A DNA stretch of 64,000 bases, taken from NCBI GenBank assembly GCA_044326545.1, contig JBIRBM010000003.1:1-64000 (forward strand). The letters are read 5' to 3'. The DNA is from JANWJE01 sp044326545. GTDB lineage: Bacteria; Chlamydiota; Chlamydiia; Chlamydiales; Parachlamydiaceae. Both the position numbers and the translations under genes were made by a program. The notes under the pieces are model-generated. The model saw only the letters and a list, made by a program, of their open reading frames with translations. It had not been told where the DNA came from and did not search any database. Of this stretch, positions 41,848 to 51,300 are shown piece by piece (position 1 is the stretch's first letter; each line of letters begins with the position of its first letter).

Positions 41848-42585
41848 ATGGAGCAACGTTCTCTTTTGATTTTTACCGGGCAATGTCTTTTAGCTTTAAC
41901 CCTAATGGCTATGACATTGTGTGTGACGCACACTTATAAGCAAATTAAATTAAGGCAAGGGGCCATTCACGTTAAAGGATGTGCAGAAAAACAGATTCAA
42001 TCCGATTATGTTAAATGGCAGTGTGTCATCACAGCGATTGGAGAAACTCAGACAGATGCTTATCAGAAGTTAGAGCGGGACCTAAAGGTGATCCGCGAAT
42101 ATCTGGAACAAGAAGGGATAGATTTAAACAGTACCGAATTTCTTCCGATCTCGACAAATATCAATTATCAACGGAATGATAAAGGGATCATTCTGGGAAA
42201 AATTGATACTTATGAATTATGCCAATCCTTTATCATTGGTTCATCAAATGTTCCTTTAGTGACGAAAGTGTCTCAAAATATCACCTCTTTGATTAAAAGC
42301 GGACTTTCTGTTAACTCCTATTCCCCGCAATATTTTTATACGAAAATTGATGAACTAAAGATCAACATGTTAGGTGAAGCTGCTAAAGATGCCCTTCTTC
42401 GGGCTGAAGCACTTGTCAGTAAAAGCACCTCTAAAGTTGGAGCTCTTCTTTCTGCACAACAAGGAATTTTTCAAATTACCCCTGCTTTTTCGACATCAGT
42501 CTCTGACTATGGTGAATATGATACAAGCAGTATTGCAAAGAGGATTAAAGCTGTCGTAACAATGGAATATGCTATTGATAGATGA
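41848..42585 (+). CDS. SIMPL-domain (DUF541) protein
   Basis: A 245-residue protein with an N-terminal membrane/signal helix (LIFTGQCLLALTLMAMTLCV) and a periplasmic SIMPL domain. Marks are IHVKGCAEKQIQSDYVKWQC for the first strand, AYQKLERDLKVIREYLEQEG, YELCQSFIIGS, and KDALLRAEALVSKSTSKVGAL, the conserved helix where SIMPL proteins read A..kA..lA...g..lG. The family includes oxidative-stress protein YggE; precise function is unknown. I chose the ATG at 41848, since the 18 residues before it are polar and would mask the signal. Confidence 0.8.
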   Translation: MEQRSLLIFTGQCLLALTLMAMTLCVTHTYKQIKLRQGAIHVKGCAEKQIQSDYVKWQCVITAIGETQTDAYQKLERDLKVIREYLEQEGIDLNSTEFLPISTNINYQRNDKGIILGKIDTYELCQSFIIGSSNVPLVTKVSQNITSLIKSGLSVNSYSPQYFYTKIDELKINMLGEAAKDALLRAEALVSKSTSKVGALLSAQQGIFQITPAFSTSVSDYGEYDTSSIAKRIKAVVTMEYAIDR

Positions 42586-42604
42586 GTTTTCAAGTGTTTC
42601 CTTT

Positions 42605-42673
42605 AACTTACCTTACGCACCGCCAGAGCTTTGGCTTCAGCCAGCCTATCGCTTGTGGTGGGTAAGGTGAGTT
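42605..42673. repeat. CTCACCTTACGCACC palindromic repeat (copy 3)
   Basis: AACTTACCTTACGCACC (42605-42621) pairs with GGTGGGTAAGGTGAGTT (42657-42673) with one mismatch and one G-T. The loop contains GCCAGAGC, like the GAGAGC of the second copy. It lies 20 bp after the SIMPL gene. Confidence 0.75.
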
Positions 42674-42729
42674 GAGATGAAATATTAGGATAGCTTTTAA
42701 GATGAGAGCGATTAATCGAACAAGAGAAA

Positions 42730-43098
42730 ATGATGAATTTCCCCCCACCCAAAATCATTCTCCCGGAATCTGATGAAAAACTCCTTGCGCTTTGTGACGT
42801 TGAAACTTTTCGCTCAAGCGGAAGCGGGGGGCAGCACGTCAATACCACGGATAGTGCGGTAAGGCTCACTTACCGCCCTTACCATCTTGTCGTGACATCA
42901 CAAAAAGAAAGGAGTCAATATCTTAATAAAGCCGATTGCCTGCGAAAACTTCGCGAAAAAGTCGATCGCCTCAATTATCGTCCTCTAAAGCGAATTCCAA
43001 CAAAAATCTCCTCGAATAAAAAGAAAGAGGGCCTTAATCGAAAGAAAAAACATGGAGAGAAAAAGAAAATGAGAGGACGAGTGAATCTAGGGGAGTAG
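42730..43098 (+). CDS. Small GGQ-containing release-factor-like protein
   Basis: A 122-residue protein corresponding to domain 3 of class I release factors, with GSGGQHVNTTDSAVRLTY carrying the universal GGQ that triggers peptidyl-tRNA hydrolysis. The C-terminus is strongly basic (NKKKEGLNRKKKHGEKKK), like ArfB/YaeJ, in which a basic tail enters the empty mRNA channel to rescue stalled ribosomes. It lacks codon-recognition domains. The start follows AAGAG. Role in ribosome rescue is therefore likely; the alternative is a release-factor-H-like protein. Confidence 0.85.
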   Translation: MMNFPPPKIILPESDEKLLALCDVETFRSSGSGGQHVNTTDSAVRLTYRPYHLVVTSQKERSQYLNKADCLRKLREKVDRLNYRPLKRIPTKISSNKKKEGLNRKKKHGEKKKMRGRVNLGE

Positions 43099-43212
43099 GT
43101 AGAATCCGAAACAATAAGGGTAAGCGATGAGATGCGAAACATGTTTTACTAATAATTGAGCTTTGGCTATAAAGGTTTAAAATCACTTTATGCATGCCTT
43201 GGGAGAATGAGA

Positions 43213-44088
43213 ATGAAACAGGTTACCTATTTCACCTTTTTTTGTTTTTGTTTTTGTTTTAATTTTTTAAAGGCACAACATCAGACTCTTGATGAACCTT
43301 TATCCAAAGAATCTTGGTCTAGATTTGGTCCTCTAAGCCAACACTATATTCTTGGGCGCAAAGAAAAGCCTGACGCTGTTTATGCGATTTTAAAATCTTA
43401 TGTCAGTGTGAATGCGAGCGTTTTAGATTTGGGTAGTGGAACCGGAATTTCGACGAGGCAGCTGCATAAAAATGGGTTCAAAAATGTCATTGGGGTTGAT
43501 CGCGATCTGCTCATGATTAAAGAGGCTCAAGCTGCTAACAATAAACTTTGTACAATTAAATATATTCAGGCTGATATCGCTTTAGGTCTTCCTTTTGCTG
43601 ACGAACAATTTGATGTTGTGACTGCTGCATCTGCCTTTCATTGGTTTTCTAACGAATCTTCGACTAAGGAAGTGGCTCGGATTCTAAAACCTAATGGATA
43701 CTATTTTGTGATTGGTGGAAAGGGACGTTATCAAGAAAGTAAAAAACCTGATCTTTTAAAGCAAAATATTGAGCGAATTATTCAAGATTCTGGTGTTGTA
43801 AGGAATAAGGGAAAAAATCAATCTGTTGTAGATGTATTGGAGGCGCAAGGATTTAAAATTATTGTGGATGCCACCGTCCCTTATTCACATTATTACACGA
43901 AACAAGAGTATCTTCATCGTGTTCAATCCCAAAGTTTATGGAATTTGGTTAACGACTCTCTGCGTCCAGCTTTGCTGAAGAAGATTGAACAATACCTCGA
44001 TACTGTTGTAGATAAGCAAGGGTTAATAAAAAAAGAGGGAAGCGTTTCTGTCGTTTTGGCTCAAAAGAGGAAAGGAGATTCATCTTAG
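43213..44088 (+). CDS. Exported class I SAM-dependent methyltransferase (UbiE/Methyltransf_11 type)
   Basis: A 291-residue protein with a signal peptide rich in Phe-Cys (FFCFCFCFNFLKA) built from a TTTTTG-type hexamer repeat. The methyltransferase domain shows SVLDLGSGTGISTRQL-type motif I (VLDLGSGTGISTRQL), NVIGVDRDLLMIKEA, FDVVTAASAFHWFS and ILKPNGYYFVIGG, i.e. a complete Methyltransf_11 core. The ATG at 43213 follows GGGAG; an ATG two codons earlier is possible. As with the operon at 9695-12190, export of a SAM enzyme is unusual. The stop codon lies inside a TTTGATCCGATG repeat. Confidence 0.75.
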   Translation: MKQVTYFTFFCFCFCFNFLKAQHQTLDEPLSKESWSRFGPLSQHYILGRKEKPDAVYAILKSYVSVNASVLDLGSGTGISTRQLHKNGFKNVIGVDRDLLMIKEAQAANNKLCTIKYIQADIALGLPFADEQFDVVTAASAFHWFSNESSTKEVARILKPNGYYFVIGGKGRYQESKKPDLLKQNIERIIQDSGVVRNKGKNQSVVDVLEAQGFKIIVDATVPYSHYYTKQEYLHRVQSQSLWNLVNDSLRPALLKKIEQYLDTVVDKQGLIKKEGSVSVVLAQKRKGDSS

Positions 44089-44115
44089 AACCTGTGCAAA
44101 ATCTTTGATCCGATG
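44085..44115. repeat. Dispersed TTTGATCCGATG element (copy 3)
   Basis: TTAGAACCTGTGCAAAATC followed by TTTGATCCGATG. It matches the complement of 2256-2295 with about six differences and contains the methyltransferase stop codon. It ends at the 3' end of the convergent DUF2156 gene. Confidence 0.5.
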
Positions 44116-45189
44116 TCAAGAAGAAATTGAAGCATTCATGGCTCGCATTAAAGCAAGAATCTCTCTCCACCCAATTTTGGGATTACTGAAGGCGATGTAA
44201 GAGGGTTTTGTCTCAGGGTGAAATTTTCCCCAAAACATTTTGTGCCCTCCAAGATGAAAAAAGTGATTCGCTAGTTTATATGACTGACGCGCCATCCAAG
44301 CAGAAAAAGATGAAAGTCCATGAATGTTCCCCAGGTGATCATGTGGAGTAAACCCAAACGAAATAAATGGGCAGTCTTCATGTTTTAAAATTTCAATGAC
44401 GGAGACCACAAGAAGTTCCGGAGTGCCATTTGGAGCATCAGGGGTGAACATGAGATGATTCATATGCCACCCTTTACGGGCATGGAGTTGATTGAGGACA
44501 ACGACGCCTATTATTTGATCCTCTTTTTTTGCATAAAACCATCGCTTTCCCATTCGATGATCAAAAAGATGAACGTTTGAGATATGGATTTGAGGTCCTT
44601 TTCGAGAATTAAGCCACTCTATCCCAACATTTTCTATGTTTTTTTCCATTATTGAGTCGTAAGGGAGGTATTCGCTTACAGTCACGTTGTTCTTTTGTGC
44701 ATGCCGCATTTTTCTTCTAACTAAGCTTGCATGAGTTCCTTGTCTGTCTTTGGGATTAACGTGGGGATCTAAAAAAACTTCTTCGCCATATTCAATAAAC
44801 GCTTTGCAAACCTTTTGGTTAGCCGATTTGACAAAGGTTTCAGAAGCAGTCAAATAGATGATGTTTTTATATTTCGTTTTGCAAAATTCTTGAAACGCCT
44901 GGGCTAGTTGTAGGGTGTCAACAGAGGAGCAGACCGGGTCTCCAAAGACGATTGCGCAATCATATTCAACACGATACCCAATAAACCCCTCTATTTCAGA
45001 TCTCTCAAAATGTTGGCAGCGAGGATCTAGGAGTGCGTCAGTTGTCAGCCCTCCCCAACGTCTAACTAAATGTGTGAATTGAGATTGATCATTTTCATTT
45101 TGTTTTGATGTTTCCATTTTAAGTCGCGGGGGGTGAAGTGTTGAAAGGTTGTCATAAGAAATACGAGACTGTTTAATTTTCAGCAACAA
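44116..45189 (-). CDS. DUF2156 / LPG-synthase C-terminal-like GNAT-fold protein
   Basis: A 357-residue soluble protein resembling the catalytic GNAT-type domain of MprF-like lysyl-phosphatidylglycerol synthases, without the membrane flippase. Segments are TDALLDPRCQHFERSEIEGF, YDCAIVFGDPVCSS, the RRKMRHAQKNNVTVSEY helix, VGVVVLNQLHARKGWHMNH and LVVSVIEILK. Such stand-alone proteins may transfer an aminoacyl group from tRNA to lipid or another acceptor. The frame begins with TTG at 45189; an ATG at 45117 is equally plausible and neither has a clear ribosome site. It is convergent with the methyltransferase gene. Confidence 0.75.
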   Translation of the reverse strand: MLLKIKQSRISYDNLSTLHPPRLKMETSKQNENDQSQFTHLVRRWGGLTTDALLDPRCQHFERSEIEGFIGYRVEYDCAIVFGDPVCSSVDTLQLAQAFQEFCKTKYKNIIYLTASETFVKSANQKVCKAFIEYGEEVFLDPHVNPKDRQGTHASLVRRKMRHAQKNNVTVSEYLPYDSIMEKNIENVGIEWLNSRKGPQIHISNVHLFDHRMGKRWFYAKKEDQIIGVVVLNQLHARKGWHMNHLMFTPDAPNGTPELLVVSVIEILKHEDCPFISFGFTPHDHLGNIHGLSSFSAWMARQSYKLANHFFHLGGHKMFWGKFHPETKPSYIAFSNPKIGWREILALMRAMNASISS

Positions 45190-45426
45190 TTTTATTACAG
45201 CTTGTAAACAACCTGATCATCTACTCCTTTCAAAAATATAGCCTATGAAGCGATGTGACCACCCGCTTGAGAAATCATCTTGAATAGAGGCGATTAGCAA
45301 TTGATGAGATGCCCTAAGGCAAGTCAGTTATTTCTGTGTACCTTAATGATCAATTGAGGTAAAAAAGTTTTAAATTATCAACCCTTTATTTGGGTTTATC
45401 GAGGGTCATTTTCAGGAGAAAAAACG

Positions 45427-47511
45427 ATGGAAGAATTGCTACCCCAGCAAAAAATAGAGTTAGACCAATTGTGTGTCAATACGATTCGCTTTTTATCAGT
45501 CGATGCAGTTGAAAAAGCAAATAGCGGTCATCCCGGTTTACCATTGGATGCGGCCCCCATGGCCTACGTCCTTTGGACAAAGATCATGAATTATAATCCA
45601 AAAAACCCTGCTTGGTATGATCGAGATCGCTTTATTTTATCTGCCGGCCATGGATCCGCCCTACTTTACAGCATGCTTCATCTGACAGGTTACGATCTGT
45701 CCCTTGAAGAAATCAAGCAATTTCGTCAGTGGGGCAGCAAAACTCCTGGCCATCCGGAGAGAGGGGTGACTCCTGGTGTTGAAGTCACAACAGGCCCTCT
45801 TGGGCAAGGGTTTGCAAATGCGATTGGAATGGCTGTTGCAGAAGCGCATTTAGCTGCTCAATTTAATCGGCCAGGGCATGAAATAATTGATCACTACATT
45901 TATGCAATTGTCAGTGATGGAGATTTAATGGAGGGGGTTGCAGCAGAGGCAGCATCTTTGGCGGGTCACCTCAAATTGGGCAAGCTGATTTTTCTTTATG
46001 ATGATAATGAAGTGACCTTATCTGCAAGCACTCAATTGACATTTACCGAAGATCGAGCCGCCCGTTTCAATGCGATGGGCTGGCAAACAATTAAGGTGGA
46101 AAATGGTAATGATTTACAAGCAATTGAAGAGGCCATTCTTGCCGCAAAATTAGATCAAGAGCGTCCAAGTTTAATTCTAATACGGACCCACATTGGATTT
46201 GGTTCCCCCAATAAGCAGGGAAGTTTTGAGGCTCATGGATCTCCACTTGGAAAAGAAGAGGCTAAATTAACCAAAGAGCATTTAGGTTGGCCGCTCGATC
46301 CTCTTTTCTATATTCCAGAAAGAGCAAACAGACATTTTCAAGAGGCGATTGATAAAGGGGAGGAAAAAGAAAGAAATTGGAATAAACGTTGGAAAGATTA
46401 TGAAGAGGCTTTTCCTGATTTAGCAAAAGAGTTAAAGCTCATCATTGAAGGAAAGCTTCCATCAGATTGGAATGAAGATCTCAAACCTTTTGCGCCCGAT
46501 CAAAAAGGGATGGCAACAAGAGTTGCCTCAGGAAAAGCATTGAATATGATTGCCGCTCGTTTACCTGCATTATTTGGAGGCTCGGCTGACCTGAATCCCT
46601 CTACTCACACTGCCATTAATCATGGAGGGACTTTTCAAAGTCCATTAATGGAGTTTGGTGATCGTCAAGGAGCCATTGATGGGGGATGGAGTTATCGAGG
46701 ACGCAATATTCAGTTTGGTGTTCGGGAGCATGCGATGGCTGCGATGGCTAATGGAATGGCGACCTATGGAGGGATGATCCCTTATTGTGCAACCTTCCTT
46801 ACATTCTCCGACTATATGCGGCCGGCTATTCGCCTCGCTGCTTTAATGGATCTTTTAGTGATTTATGTCTTTACACATGACAGTATCGGTTTGGGGGAAG
46901 ATGGTCCCACCCATCAATCGGTTGAGCATGTCGCGAGTCTTAGGGCAATTCCACACTTAGTTGTGATTCGCCCCGGAGATGCAAATGAGACCCTAGTGGC
47001 ATGGCAAGTTGCCATTGAAATAAAGGATAAACCGGTTGCTCTGATCTTAAGCCGTCAAAATGTTCCGACACTCGATCGCACCCAGTATGCTTCAGCTGAA
47101 GGTGTGAGAAAGGGCGGGTATATTCTTGCTGAGCCTATTGGTCAAAAGGCAAATCTCATCTTAATTGCAAGCGGTTCAGAATTGAATTTAATTGTGAATG
47201 CACAAAAGAGGCTTGCAGAGGAAAATATTTATGCGCGTTTGGTTTCTATGCCTTCTTGGGAGCTTTTTGACTCACAATCCCAAGAGTATAAAGATTCCGT
47301 TTTACCTCCCGCTATTCAAGCACGACTCTCTGTTGAAGCAGGGGTGGAGCTGGGATGGGAGCGCTACGTAGGAGATAAAGGGGCAATGATCGGAATGAAT
47401 CGATTTGGTGCTTCTGCTCCTGGTGATTTTCTCATGAAAGAGTTTGGCTTTAGTGTTGAAAATATTGTGAAAAAATCGGCCGAGATCATGAAAAAAATTA
47501 ACGAGTCATGA
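45427..47511 (+). CDS. tkt: Transketolase
   Basis: A 694-residue thiamine-diphosphate enzyme of the non-oxidative pentose phosphate pathway, moving two-carbon units between sugar phosphates. The ATG follows CAGGAG. Marks are NSGHPGLPLDAAPMAYVLW, GPLGQGFANAIGMA, the TPP site in AIVSDGDLMEGVAAEAASLA, FGVREHAMAAMANGMA and FTHDSIGLGEDGPTHQSVEH. Length matches the bacterial enzyme. The following small gene begins 16 bp after the stop and may be read from the same transcript. Confidence 0.96.
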   Translation: MEELLPQQKIELDQLCVNTIRFLSVDAVEKANSGHPGLPLDAAPMAYVLWTKIMNYNPKNPAWYDRDRFILSAGHGSALLYSMLHLTGYDLSLEEIKQFRQWGSKTPGHPERGVTPGVEVTTGPLGQGFANAIGMAVAEAHLAAQFNRPGHEIIDHYIYAIVSDGDLMEGVAAEAASLAGHLKLGKLIFLYDDNEVTLSASTQLTFTEDRAARFNAMGWQTIKVENGNDLQAIEEAILAAKLDQERPSLILIRTHIGFGSPNKQGSFEAHGSPLGKEEAKLTKEHLGWPLDPLFYIPERANRHFQEAIDKGEEKERNWNKRWKDYEEAFPDLAKELKLIIEGKLPSDWNEDLKPFAPDQKGMATRVASGKALNMIAARLPALFGGSADLNPSTHTAINHGGTFQSPLMEFGDRQGAIDGGWSYRGRNIQFGVREHAMAAMANGMATYGGMIPYCATFLTFSDYMRPAIRLAALMDLLVIYVFTHDSIGLGEDGPTHQSVEHVASLRAIPHLVVIRPGDANETLVAWQVAIEIKDKPVALILSRQNVPTLDRTQYASAEGVRKGGYILAEPIGQKANLILIASGSELNLIVNAQKRLAEENIYARLVSMPSWELFDSQSQEYKDSVLPPAIQARLSVEAGVELGWERYVGDKGAMIGMNRFGASAPGDFLMKEFGFSVENIVKKSAEIMKKINES

Positions 47512-47527
47512 TTGTGGGGTTTTGAAT

Positions 47528-47989
47528 GTGTCTATTTTAAAAGTCGTCTTCTCTTTTATTTTTGGCTTGTTTTTCCTCATTGGATTATCGACAATTGTTG
47601 GTTATCATGAAAAATTCCCCGATGACGATTCGACACATCAACATTCTCGATCGTTTTTTTATGTGTCACAGGATTCTCATGATTCGATCAATCAGGAGAA
47701 TCCTGAAAACCGTTATCGTCAGATTGTAAATGAGGAAAATTATCATGCATTTTGGAGTCGTGGAACTTTTCCCACAGTGCAAGCATCGATTGTTTATCAT
47801 ACAAAAAAACATGGATTTGGTCGAACCCCATTAAAATATACGACAGATGCAGTGAATTTTTATGAAAGAAATCGATCATTCAGATATTCTACGATTTTAA
47901 AGGATGGATCACCTGGATATCGCATTCGAAAAGGGAAGCAGGGTGGAATTTGGACAAAAGAGGGTAAAATTCTAACATACTGGGACTAA
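47528..47989 (+). CDS. Small exported protein with toxin-like C-terminal domain
   Basis: A 153-residue protein with a signal peptide (VVFSFIFGLFFLIGLSTIVG). After a polar linker rich in Ser/His/Asn comes a compact domain: FPTVQASIVYHTKKHGFGRT, YTTDAVNFYERNRS, and IRKGKQGGIWTKEGKILTYW. The order of a TKKHG-like motif, a YT-DA-NF helix and a GG-x-T-x-(D/E)GK-I-x-(S/T)(F/Y)W hairpin resembles C-terminal toxin modules of polymorphic toxin systems. That likeness is by eye and not a family assignment. A short helical acidic/basic protein follows after 4 bp, as an immunity gene would. GTG at 47528 follows GGGG; TTG at 47522 is an alternative. Confidence 0.55.
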   Translation: MSILKVVFSFIFGLFFLIGLSTIVGYHEKFPDDDSTHQHSRSFFYVSQDSHDSINQENPENRYRQIVNEENYHAFWSRGTFPTVQASIVYHTKKHGFGRTPLKYTTDAVNFYERNRSFRYSTILKDGSPGYRIRKGKQGGIWTKEGKILTYWD

Positions 47990-47993
47990 ATTT

Positions 47994-48332
47994 ATGAAAA
48001 AATCAAAACTAGAGCAGCTCTATTCGACATTTCTCCTCTTGCCATTTCCTTTGAGTGACGGGGATCGTAATGTGATGAATTGGATAGAAGAATTGACTGA
48101 AGTTGATGCCTTCTATGCAGGGATTGCCGAAAGTTTAATTATGCATAAACCGATTGAATCCAAAGAATTGCCTTTAATAAAACCCTTGTCATTGGCTCTT
48201 TCAAAGCTTAAAAGGAAAGAGGAGATTAATGAAGAGCGTTACAATGAATACAAACTCTATTTATCAAGCCTTGATAAATTGGCCAAAGAAATTTCAAAGC
48301 AAGTGAAAGAATTGGATGCGCCCGTTTCTTGA
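47994..48332 (+). CDS. Small helical protein, possible immunity partner
   Basis: A 112-residue, cytosolic, mostly helical protein with no signal peptide and no recognised domain. It starts 4 bp after the exported toxin-like gene. Segments include NWIEELTEVDAFYAGIAESL and RYNEYKLYLSSLDKLAKEI. Size, helical content and tight coupling suit an immunity protein, but this rests only on context. Ribosome site is weak, consistent with translational coupling. Confidence 0.5.
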   Translation: MKKSKLEQLYSTFLLLPFPLSDGDRNVMNWIEELTEVDAFYAGIAESLIMHKPIESKELPLIKPLSLALSKLKRKEEINEERYNEYKLYLSSLDKLAKEISKQVKELDAPVS

Positions 48333-48367
48333 TTCAAACCAGCGCTCTAATAGCTTTTTTATGCTTT

Positions 48368-51300
48368 TCAGAGATCATGTTTGAAGATTTTTTTTAGTTC
48401 TAAAAGCTGATCACTTAACCATGAGCCGCGAAGCGGTTCTCTAAAACTTGTTTGTTGGTCAATGCTATATTTTGTGTGAGGGCCATTGGGGATTGCGTGG
48501 CGATCCCAGATGTTTTTTTCCCACAGCGTGATAAATGTTTCAAGTTTGCCCATTTTTGGTTTTAACGTTTTTTCCTCGTTAAAAAGATCAGATTCTAAGA
48601 TAGTGCGTATATCAAATTGATGATCTTTTATAAACTCAAAGATAGCATCCACTTCCCGTCGCTTTAGTCCTGGAACCATTTCCTCATTCATTTTTTCTTC
48701 AAAAAGAGCTCGAATTGTTGGTTTTTGATTTCCTTGAAGAATCGCTTCCATCATCTCTTTTAAAGAAAGAGAAGCTCCTAGGCCAACAGCTCCGGCATGA
48801 AGGCGTCCGCCGAATAAATTTTGTCTTGAACAACAAAGATCATTGCGTGCAATATTGTTGAACAATATTTGTCCTTCCCCCCCATCTCTTGCCGATAGCA
48901 GCCAAGTAAAAACAGCTCTGAGTCTCTCTTGAGTTTCGACAAGTGGAACATAATCCCTGATGCGATCCATGATAAGATCGATTTGCATGTTGATGTAAAC
49001 GTCGAACGAAATGAGACTTTCAAAGCAACTCTTTTTTTCCCTTTCCCATGTTTGTTTCTGGGACTTTTGAAATGCATCAGAAGTCCTTAGCAGTTCTTTT
49101 AAATCATTTAAAGCCTCTTTCGTTACAGTCTTTCTCTTTTTCAGCACCTCCTTTAATTTAGAATCAAATGCAAGCCATGTATCCTCTTCTTCAATGTCAG
49201 TAAACGCATTGAGATTAAGATCTCCAACTAGGGCATTTCTTAAAAAAAGAGATTGAAACGTATCAATCTCGTAGAGATTCGTGTGGTGGTTCGCATCCGA
49301 TCGAGGCAAGTCAAAACCTAGCACTTCGTTTGCAGCGTCATACAATGTCTCGACAACATCCTTTTCATCACTAAAGTGCGCAGCGACAACGTCAACATGA
49401 GCATTGAAATCGATCGAATCGCACGGTTTCTTTAATTTCATTTCAATTCTTTTTTTCATCACAGCCAGTGTATAGAGAGACTCCGGGCTATCTAAACTCA
49501 TTGTGATTTTCCCTGATAAAGGGAGGTAGTCATGGACCCACCTAGCATCTCGCTTTATGATGGCAGCTGGCAATTGATCCTCTTCTTCAAAATCTCTGAT
49601 GTCATCACCAACTTCAATGACCCGTCCGTTAAACACCTGGATTCCGGCAGGATTTCCAACTGCATTAACCGAGATTGAAAAAAGAGAGGGGTCGATTTTC
49701 TTGACTGCTTTAAGTTGAGATGAAGCCTCCATCGATCCGATATGAATCACTTGAACTGATTTTCCGGTTAACTCTTGCGGGAGTGTTGAGTCGCCGATCA
49801 ACACGTAGTAAGTCTTTCCATTGAGTGTGACAGTCTCTTGTAAAGTCTCTTTTGGTTGAAATGTCCGACGATCATAGTTAGGTCCCGGCATATCGCCATT
49901 ATTGCTAATGGTTGTGGCGTGGAACGTTTTAACGATTGTGTGATTGTGGATGATTGATCCAGATTGATAGTAACGACAACTGCGATCTTCTGTTGTGTTG
50001 TCAAAAGTTGGGTGGCCAACAATGAGGGCCAAATCGGATGAGAGATCGCACGCAAAACGAGCCAGCTCTTCCAGCATCACGTCAATATGTTTTTGACTCA
50101 CTCGCCGGAGGTTATCCCCAAGATCAGCTCCTATTATATCGGGTATGACAACAATTCGATGTCCTGCTTTATAACCTTTTAAAACAGCCTTTTTTGCTTG
50201 ATAAAGATTGCCTGCAATATCACGAGCTTTCAGGTCAATTGGAATCCCCACAATTTCTTTTTCAGCTTTGGGTAAAATCATTTCTCCGCTTAATAAAGCG
50301 GGTTCTTTGACGTTGTAGATACTCGGATCCATCACACCAACTCGTTTACGGATCAAGTCGTTTAAAAGCTGCGGGAAATCAGCAAAACGCTTGATCAACA
50401 CCTTGAGGTCTTTGGGGTCTTGATTTGACCAGATGATACTTTGAAGCTTCTCTTGAAATTGAGGATTAATCAAAAGATTTTTTCTTAACGTGTTTAAATC
50501 TCCTGAGAGGATCTCTTCTTTGATCAAAAGAGTCAAAAGCAAATCAGCCCGTTCATACCGAATGGCGTTGTCAAATCCTGAAAACTCCGTTCGATTATTG
50601 ACATGATGATCAACCGAGACATCCGAATTTGTCATTTGCCAAGGAGCTGCGCGCCGCTTAAATGTTGCAAAGAACCATTGACGGTAAACTTGATCAATTT
50701 TTGAAAAGATTTGCCATTGGTGATGACCATGAAAGAGGGGATGATCTTCTAATCGTTCAAAGACCTCTCTCATAGAGATAAATTGAGCTCCGTTATTTGA
50801 TAATTCGAATAATTTATCCCCTATAAGAGATAACTCAAAATAGGACATCCCATAGCTATCTTCGTCAGTCTGTTGAGAGAAGTGTGCATCTCCAACAAGC
50901 TGTAATTCAGCAGAGGGGGGGTGGGTGAATGTGTGGTAGATCGATTGAATGGGCTCTATTTTTCCATCAAACTGCGTCTCATCATGCAGCCCTATCTTCA
51001 TCAGAAGAGCCATTTCCGCTAAAATTTCGATCTTTCGAAGGTCGGCGGTTGAAGACTCTATCCCTGCATGGAGATCGCCAAGATAAGTCGTGTATCCTTG
51101 CTTTGCTTCATCGGTATTTGGGTTGGATGTTGGAATTAACCCATATTGAGAGGCGATTTCCCAATTTTTGGCTGCTCTAACCCTGGCTTGGATGTTTTCG
51201 ATTTCAAGTCCCGATAGCGATTCAAACCAATTATGAACCTTGAAAGAGTCTAAAACGGTTTGTTGCTGAGCATGAGTCGATAGATCAGCATTTGTATTAA

